NCBI GenBank assembly: GCA_017307315.1
Contig: JAFKFF010000294.1
Coordinates: 1-10,735 of the forward strand
Reading direction: 5' to 3'
Length of the DNA stretch: 10,735 nt
Source of the DNA: Alphaproteobacteria bacterium
Lineage (GTDB): Bacteria; Pseudomonadota; Alphaproteobacteria; Micropepsales; Micropepsaceae
Shown piece after piece: positions 6,441 through 10,735 of the stretch. Under the pieces are notes generated by a model that worked only from the letters and a program-made list of their open reading frames with translations, had not been told where the DNA came from and made no database searches. The translations under genes and the position numbers were made by a program. The stretch's first letter is position 1. The number at the start of each line of letters is the position of its first letter.

Positions 6441-6600
6441 GCGCCTATTAACCTCTTCTATTGCGTCAGGATTAGGACCGCTCTGTCCGGAGTCCGGCGG
6501 GAGCGGCGACGCACGGCTTTCGAATCATATAGCCCAACATATTTAAGGGTTTATTGACTGACGAGGGCCATGCTGAACCGGCTTGAATGCTGGGCTGGCT
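6441..6600. promoter_or_regulatory. Divergent intergenic region between the TAXI gene and tadD
   Basis: This 160-base gap separates two divergent genes. The part from about 6520 to 6558 is much richer in A and T than its surroundings, as expected of a promoter. On the minus strand TATGAT (6529-6524) could be a -10 for the TAXI gene, but I found no good -35. On the plus strand a CtrA-like box lies at 6543-6558 (separate entry). The tadD start lacks an obvious Shine-Dalgarno. Confidence 0.5.
6543..6558 (+). promoter_or_regulatory. CtrA-like binding box upstream of tadD
   Basis: TTAA (6543-6546), seven bases, then TTGAC (6554-6558) matches the alphaproteobacterial CtrA consensus TTAA-N7-TTAAC at eight of nine fixed positions. 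The second half also reads as a -35 hexamer (TTGACT, 6554-6559), an arrangement seen at CtrA-activated promoters. It lies about 42 bases before the tadD ATG. Pilus genes are known CtrA targets in Caulobacter, which makes the site plausible. A single near-match can arise by chance, and no clear -10 follows. Confidence 0.35.
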
Positions 6601-7644
6601 ATGATGCGATTTCCCTCTGCCTTGATCGCCATGTTTCTGTGCGGCGCGTCGCTGAGCGCCTGCGTCACGGCTCCGGAGCCGCGCGAAGCCAAGAATGACG
6701 CCACCGGGGCCCCCGATACCGCCGGCCGCATGCCGGTGATGGACCTGGAAACCGGCGTGCAGCAGGCGCAGGCGCAACGCCTGGCGGGCCGTTACGACGA
6801 TGCGATCCACACGCTGTCGCAACTCATGCTGGTTGCTTCCGACGATCCGCGCGTGGTCGGCGAGTATGGCAAGACCCTGGCGCAGAAAGGCCGCGCCCAG
6901 GATGCGGTGCAGTTCCTCACCCGCGCCACCGAATTGCAGCAAGGCGATTGGAGCCTCTATTCCGCGCTCGGCGTCGCCTACGACCAGATCGGCGACCAGG
7001 CCTCGGCCCAGCTCGCCTATGAGCGCGCGCTGAAGCTGAAGCCGGAAGACGCCAGCGTGCTGAACAATTACGCCCTGTCGCGCATGCTGGCGAAGGACCC
7101 GGAAGGCGCGCGCCGGCTGATCGCCCGCGCCGAAGCCGCCGGCGGCGCATCCGATCCCAAGATCGCCCGCAATATCGAGATGATCGACAAGCTCGCCGCC
7201 AACCTGCCGCAGCCGCAAAAAGCCGCGGCCGAAGAACCGCCGGCACCCATGCCGGTCGCGGTCAGCAGCAACGCCTTGCCGCCGGTTGCGCCGGTTCAGG
7301 CGCAGCAGTCCACCGGGGACGCCAAGGTCGTGATGCAGGCCGTGCCGGCCGATCCGCTGGCCGGGCCGGTGAAGCCGGCCACGCACGAGCCCGTTGCCCT
7401 GCAGAAGCCTTCGGTGGCCGCGGTGAAGACCGATGCCAAGCCGGCGGCCGCCGCGACGGATGCCGTCAAGGCGGTGGCGGTCAAACCCGCAGAGAAGCCG
7501 GTGGCGAAAAACGACGCGCCCATCGACTTGCGGCCCGCCAGCGCCAAAAGCGCGAAAGCGGCCGGGACCAAGCAAGGGGAAAAGGCCAAGGCCCCCGCGA
7601 AGGATGGCATTCCGGCTCTGCGCCAGACGGCATCCGCCTACTGA
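6601..7644 (+). CDS. tadD: TadD-like tetratricopeptide-repeat lipoprotein of the Tad pilus system
   Basis: TadD is an outer-membrane-associated lipoprotein needed to assemble the Tad secretion channel. From ATG 6601 the protein has 347 residues with a lipoprotein signal ending in LSAC (18-21, lipidated Cys21). Three to four TPR units follow (about 51-183), for example YGKTLAQKGRAQDAVQFL (89-106) and YSALGVAYDQIGDQASAQLA (120-139). Residues 203-347 are a long low-complexity tail of Ala, Pro, Lys and Val, ending in PALRQTASAY. The frame opens at TTG 6583, and 6601 and 6604 are both ATG. I prefer 6601 because it gives a compact lipoprotein signal, but no clear ribosome binding site decides. It converges on tadABC rather than following it, and may have its own promoter. 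Tad context makes TadD more likely than a generic TPR lipoprotein. Confidence 0.82.
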   Translation: MMRFPSALIAMFLCGASLSACVTAPEPREAKNDATGAPDTAGRMPVMDLETGVQQAQAQRLAGRYDDAIHTLSQLMLVASDDPRVVGEYGKTLAQKGRAQDAVQFLTRATELQQGDWSLYSALGVAYDQIGDQASAQLAYERALKLKPEDASVLNNYALSRMLAKDPEGARRLIARAEAAGGASDPKIARNIEMIDKLAANLPQPQKAAAEEPPAPMPVAVSSNALPPVAPVQAQQSTGDAKVVMQAVPADPLAGPVKPATHEPVALQKPSVAAVKTDAKPAAAATDAVKAVAVKPAEKPVAKNDAPIDLRPASAKSAKAAGTKQGEKAKAPAKDGIPALRQTASAY

Positions 7645-7653
7645 GCGGCGAAG

Positions 7654-7672
7654 GCCGGACCCGGCGTCCGGC
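7654..7672 (+). terminator. Hairpin after tadD, candidate terminator
   Basis: GCCGGAC (7654-7660), loop CCGGC, GTCCGGC (7666-7672) is a perfect 7-bp stem starting nine bases after the tadD stop. No T-run follows on either strand, so it is not a classical intrinsic terminator. It may still end or stabilise the transcript in the 90-base gap between the convergent tadD and tadC. Confidence 0.4.
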
Positions 7673-7711
7673 GAAACGGCAGATCAGGCCCCCGAAAATC
7701 CGGCGACAGGC

Positions 7712-7736
7712 AGACGCCTTGAAAAGCGTTGCGTCT
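7712..7736 (-). terminator. Hairpin overlapping the tadC stop, candidate terminator or 3' end stabiliser
   Basis: On the minus strand AGACGC (7736-7731) pairs with GCGTCT (7717-7712). An inner CTT/AAG pairing closes the loop, leaving a small AACG bulge. The hairpin begins within the tadC stop codon (7737-7735). There is no T-rich tail, so its role as a terminator is an inference from position at the end of the tadABC unit. Confidence 0.3.
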
Positions 7737-8712
7737 ATTGCACCAGGTGCAGAGCCTTCATCGCGGCCGGCCCCAGGATCACCACGAACAAGCAGGGCAG
7801 GAAGAAGATGATCATGGGCACCGTCAGCTTGGCGGGCAAGGACGCCGCCTTCTGCTCGGCGAACTGCATGCGCATCTCGCGATTTTCCTGCGCGGTGATG
7901 CGCAGCGCCTGCCCCATCGGCGTGCCGTATTTCTCGGCTTGATTGAGGGCGATGGCCACGGACTTGACGCCGGGGTGGCCGCAGCGGCGCGCCAGATTGT
8001 CGAAGGCCTGGGCGCGGTCGGGAAGATAAGACAATTCCGCGGTGGTCAGACCCAGCTCCTCGGCCAGCTCGACCGACTGGGTGCCGATTTCGGCGGAGAC
8101 CCTGCCGAAGGCGCTTTCGATGGACATGCCCGATTCCACGCAGATCAGCATCAGGTCGAGGGCGTCGGGAAAGGCGCGCATGATCGATTGCCGCCGCCGC
8201 GCCGTCGCATTGGAGATGAAAAGATCGGGCAGGTAATAGCCGAACAACGCGCTAGCCACGGCGATGGAGATCTTCACCATCACCGGATACTGAAAATGCG
8301 TGACCACGAAGAGATAGAACAGCGCCACCAGGAAGACGATGCCGGGCATGACGAAGCGGAAGAACATGAAGGCGATCAGCGGCGCCTGGCCGCGATAGCC
8401 GGCCTGGGCGAGCTTGTCGCGGGTGTCTTCCGATTCCAGCATGTTGGTGAGCTTGAAGCGGTCGAGCGTCGATTTCATCATGGCGGACGGCGCCACGCGC
8501 AGATTGACGCGCTTGGCGTTCAGCGCCGCATGATGCTTGGCCCGCAATTCCTCGCGCCGGCGCGACACCGATTTCAGCCGCTGCCCCAGCCCGTCCCGCT
8601 CGATCAGGGGAAGGCCCAGGGTCGCGATGGTGGCGAAGGCCAGAATGGCCGCCGCCGACGTGGCGAGAAACGTCTTGTCGAACAGAAGATTGAGGACACC
8701 GAGATCGGTCAT
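7735..8712 (-). CDS. tadC: TadC, type II secretion F-family inner-membrane protein of the Tad pilus
   Basis: TadC forms, with TadB, the inner-membrane platform on which the CpaF ATPase drives Tad/Flp pilus assembly. The 325-residue protein has a first membrane segment at about 14-36, a pair at about 112-137 and 145-166, and a last one at about 297-317. The cytoplasmic T2SSF domain spans about 178-295 and carries the family pattern FPDALDLMLICVESGMSIE (181-199), with a second half around LGLTTAELSYL (220-230). Length and layout are typical of TadC. It starts seven bases after the tadB stop, and its Shine-Dalgarno AGGG (8721-8718, five bases from the ATG) overlaps the tadB stop codon, so the two are probably translated together. 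It is the last gene of the visible minus-strand tad unit. Confidence 0.95.
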   Translation of the reverse strand: MTDLGVLNLLFDKTFLATSAAAILAFATIATLGLPLIERDGLGQRLKSVSRRREELRAKHHAALNAKRVNLRVAPSAMMKSTLDRFKLTNMLESEDTRDKLAQAGYRGQAPLIAFMFFRFVMPGIVFLVALFYLFVVTHFQYPVMVKISIAVASALFGYYLPDLFISNATARRRQSIMRAFPDALDLMLICVESGMSIESAFGRVSAEIGTQSVELAEELGLTTAELSYLPDRAQAFDNLARRCGHPGVKSVAIALNQAEKYGTPMGQALRITAQENREMRMQFAEQKAASLPAKLTVPMIIFFLPCLFVVILGPAAMKALHLVQ

Positions 8713-8719
8713 GGCGGCC

Positions 8720-9691
8720 CTAATGCTTGAAATTGATCATGCCGCGCATCACGAAGATGCCGATGCCCATCCACAGGCCGCAACCCAGAAGCAGAAGGTT
8801 GCCGACCCGCTGATTGAAAAGCATGTTGATGTATTCGGGCGTGGTCAGCCAAACCAGGGTCATCACCGCAGGCGGCAGCGAGCCGATGATCATGGCCGAG
8901 GCCTTGGCTTCCGACGACATCGCCTTGATCTTGCCTTCCAGGCGCTTTCTGTCGCGGAGCACGCCGGCAAGATTCGACAAGGCCTCCGACAGGTTGCCGC
9001 CCGACTTGGCCTGAATGGTCATCACGATGCCGAAGAAGCCGACATCAGCCGTCGGCATATTCTCGTGCATCTTCTTCAGCCCCTGTTCCAGGGTAATGCC
9101 CACTTTCAAGCCATCCACCAAACGGGTGAATTCCGCGCCCACCGGATCGGGCGTCTCGCGCGCCACGATGCGGAGCGCCTCGTTGGTCGGCAGGCCCGAC
9201 TTGACCGATCGCACGATCACGTCGATCGCGCCCGCGAATTCCCTGGTGAAACGCTTCTTGCGGCGGGCGAAGAGGAAATTGAGCACCCAGCGCGGCAGGC
9301 CGAAACCGATTCCGATCGGCGTCAGGAGCATGACGAGCTTGGACTGCCCCGTCACCAGGCATATCAGGGCCGTCATGACGGCCAGGGCGCCCGACAGAAT
9401 CCAGAAGTTGCGGGGATTGCCGTCGAATCCGGCCTGTTCCAGCCGGCGGCGCAAGGTCGGCCGGTTCTTCTCGCGCATCGCCGCCTGGTTCTTCTCCACA
9501 TCCTTGAGGAGGGTGGCGACGCTCTTGCGCTTCTGGTTGGCTTCGATCTGGGCCCGGGACGCGTTGCGCCCCCCGTCCCGGGCTTTCACGAAAGTGTTGA
9601 CGCGCTTCTGGGTGCGCTCGTCACCGCCGGCGAAGGCGAAAGCGACGCCGCCGACGGCCATCAGGGCCAGAATCGCGACCAGCACGATCAT
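8720..9691 (-). CDS. tadB: TadB, type II secretion F-family inner-membrane protein of the Tad pilus
   Basis: TadB is the partner of TadC in the inner-membrane core of the Tad pilus machine. The 323-residue protein has an N-terminal membrane segment (2-21) and a charged cytoplasmic stretch (about 24-90). Two membrane segments follow (about 96-115 and 118-140), then the T2SSF domain (about 150-262) with VRSVKSGLPTNEAL (160-173) and IQAKSGGNLSEAL (226-238). Two more membrane segments (about 265-285 and 297-317) complete it. This is the standard TadB layout and length. Its ATG overlaps the cpaF stop as ATGA, and AAGG (9702-9699) lies seven bases upstream inside cpaF, so translation is likely coupled to the ATPase gene. 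TadC follows after seven bases. Confidence 0.95.
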   Translation of the reverse strand: MIVLVAILALMAVGGVAFAFAGGDERTQKRVNTFVKARDGGRNASRAQIEANQKRKSVATLLKDVEKNQAAMREKNRPTLRRRLEQAGFDGNPRNFWILSGALAVMTALICLVTGQSKLVMLLTPIGIGFGLPRWVLNFLFARRKKRFTREFAGAIDVIVRSVKSGLPTNEALRIVARETPDPVGAEFTRLVDGLKVGITLEQGLKKMHENMPTADVGFFGIVMTIQAKSGGNLSEALSNLAGVLRDRKRLEGKIKAMSSEAKASAMIIGSLPPAVMTLVWLTTPEYINMLFNQRVGNLLLLGCGLWMGIGIFVMRGMINFKH

Positions 9692-10735
9692 TGATTGACC
9701 TTGTCGAGCGCGTCGGCGAGTTCGCGCTCCAGATTGTAGTAGCGGGCGCGCTCCCAGAAAGCCGGGCGCACGATGCCGGTGCCGATATGGCGGCCCTTGA
9801 GCCGGCCGGTCTCGTCCTCGCCATCGACTTCGTAGGAGACGAGATCCTGGGTGATTACGACATCGCCCTCGGTGCCGATCACTTCGGTGATTTTGGTGAT
9901 GCGGCGCGAGCCGTCGCGCAAGCGCTCCGCCTGGACGATCACGTCGATCGAGCCCACGATCATCTCGCGGATGGTCTTCATCGGCAGCGAGAAGCCGCCC
10001 ATGGTGATCATGGATTCCAGGCGCCCCATGGCCTCGCGCGGGCTGTTGGCGTGCAAGGTGCCCATCGAGCCGTCATGGCCGGTGTTCATCGCCTGCAGAA
10101 GATCGAAGGCCTCAGGTCCGCGAACTTCGCCCACGATGATGCGTTCGGGGCGCATACGAAGGCAGTTCCTGACCAGATCGCGCATGGTGATCTGGCCCTG
10201 GCCTTCCAGGTTGGGCGGACGGGTCTCCAGGCGCACCACATGGGGCTGCTGCAGCTGCAATTCGGCGGCGTCCTCGCAGGTGATGATGCGCTCTTCGGCG
10301 TCGATATAGGCGGTCAGGCAGTTGAGCAAGGTGGTCTTGCCCGAACCGGTGCCGCCCGAGATCAGGACGTTGCAGCGCGAACGGCCGATCACCTGAAGCA
10401 CGCGGGCGCCGTCGGGACTGATCGAGCCGAACTTGACCAGATCCTCCAGGGTCAGCTTGTCCTTCTTGAATTTACGAATCGTCAGAGTGGCGCCGTCGAG
10501 CGACAAAGGCGGGCCGATCACGTTGACGCGGGAGCCATCGAGCAGGCGCGCGTCGCAGATCGGCGAGCTTTCGTCGACGCGGCGGCCGACCTGGCTGACG
10601 ATGCGCTGGCAGATATTCATCAGCTGGGCATTGTCGCGGAAGCGGATATTGGTGAGCTGGCCCTTGCCACCGACTTCGATGAAGACGCGATTGGCGTCTT
10701 TGACCATGATATCGGCGATGTCGTCGCGGGCCAGC
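9688..10735 (-). CDS. cpaF: CpaF/TadA pilus assembly ATPase, N-terminus cut by the window edge
   Basis: This hexameric secretion ATPase (GspE/VirB11 superfamily) powers assembly of the Tad/Flp type IVc pilus from the cytoplasmic face. The reading frame continues to the right edge: nine more codons, L-A-R-D-D-I-A-D-I, precede the Met at 10707, and this sequence belongs to the family's N-terminal domain, so that Met is internal. Numbered from it, the protein shows SGGTGSGKTT (Walker A, 117-126, Lys124), the Asp box CEDAAEL (144-150), Walker B RIIVGEVRG (189-197, Glu194), the His box GHDGSMGTLHAN (210-221) and ARYYNLERELADAL near the end. About 348 residues are visible; full-length CpaF proteins are often 450 or more. 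Its stop overlaps the tadB start. Upstream cpa genes are expected beyond the edge. Confidence 0.95.
   Translation of the reverse strand, partial: LARDDIADIMVKDANRVFIEVGGKGQLTNIRFRDNAQLMNICQRIVSQVGRRVDESSPICDARLLDGSRVNVIGPPLSLDGATLTIRKFKKDKLTLEDLVKFGSISPDGARVLQVIGRSRCNVLISGGTGSGKTTLLNCLTAYIDAEERIITCEDAAELQLQQPHVVRLETRPPNLEGQGQITMRDLVRNCLRMRPERIIVGEVRGPEAFDLLQAMNTGHDGSMGTLHANSPREAMGRLESMITMGGFSLPMKTIREMIVGSIDVIVQAERLRDGSRRITKITEVIGTEGDVVITQDLVSYEVDGEDETGRLKGRHIGTGIVRPAFWERARYYNLERELADALDKVNQ

Noticed and set aside
6570..6700. Small frame from ATG 6570 preceded by GAGGG
   Set aside because: It is out of frame with tadD, closes after about 40 codons inside tadD, and the spacing between GAGGG and the ATG is only two bases. 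It looks like chance.
6472..7575. A 367-codon minus-strand frame opposite tadD
   Set aside because: It is antisense to the TPR lipoprotein, whose lipobox and repeats are clear. The translation is Gly/Arg/His-rich shadow sequence.
7729..9698. Long plus-strand frames opposite tadC and tadB (7729-8730, 8537-9694, 9015-9698)
   Set aside because: All are antisense to well-recognised Tad genes and show shadow composition rich in His, Arg, Gln and Gly.

Overview
The window is GC-rich, densely coded DNA with the gene content of an alphaproteobacterium. The clues are a KdsB of the type with a QGDLP motif, an N-terminally anchored class I cytochrome c facing kdsB, a Tad (tight adherence) gene set of the CpaF/TadB/TadC kind, and an M17 aminopeptidase paired with a cytoplasmic NlpC/P60 peptidase. 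No genus can be named with confidence. I see no tRNA, rRNA, CRISPR array, insertion sequence or phage gene. All the genes look intact apart from those cut by the window edges.

Layout, left to right. (1) Positions 1-741, minus strand: kdsB (CMP-KDO synthesis for LPS), whose stop codon overlaps by ATGA the start of a gene running off the left edge. The five visible codons and the context suggest pheA. (2) Positions 742-914: a divergent regulatory gap with two strong hairpins. (3) Positions 915-2519, plus strand: a membrane-anchored cytochrome c with an Ala/Pro-rich tail, then a GhrA-type glyoxylate/hydroxypyruvate reductase that may use a CTG start upstream of the first ATG. (4) Positions 2524-4690, minus strand: an M17 leucyl aminopeptidase gene and, overlapping it by 11 bases, a gene for an NlpC/P60 peptidase with SH3-like domains. 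They form a two-gene unit that could degrade murein peptides in the cytoplasm. (5) Positions 4758-5417, plus strand: a glutathione S-transferase, divergent from the aminopeptidase. (6) Positions 5430-6440, minus strand: a TAXI-type solute-binding protein with no TRAP membrane subunit beside it. (7) Positions 6441-6600: a divergent regulatory gap with a CtrA-like box (TTAA-N7-TTGAC). (8) Positions 6601-7644, plus strand: tadD, a TPR lipoprotein with a long Ala/Lys/Pro tail. (9) Positions 7735-10735, minus strand: tadC, tadB and the incomplete tadA/cpaF, tightly coupled. They converge on tadD with hairpins in the gap.

The largest functional group is the Tad type IVc pilus machine: the CpaF ATPase, the TadB and TadC inner-membrane platform, and the TadD outer-membrane lipoprotein. 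Its remaining genes (pilin, CpaA-E) should lie beyond the right edge. The rest is core metabolism and envelope maintenance. I found no clear evidence of a previously undescribed system. The most useful leads are the non-ATG start of the reductase, the CtrA-like box before tadD, the orphan TAXI protein, the aminopeptidase/NlpC pair and the palindromic element at 819-835.
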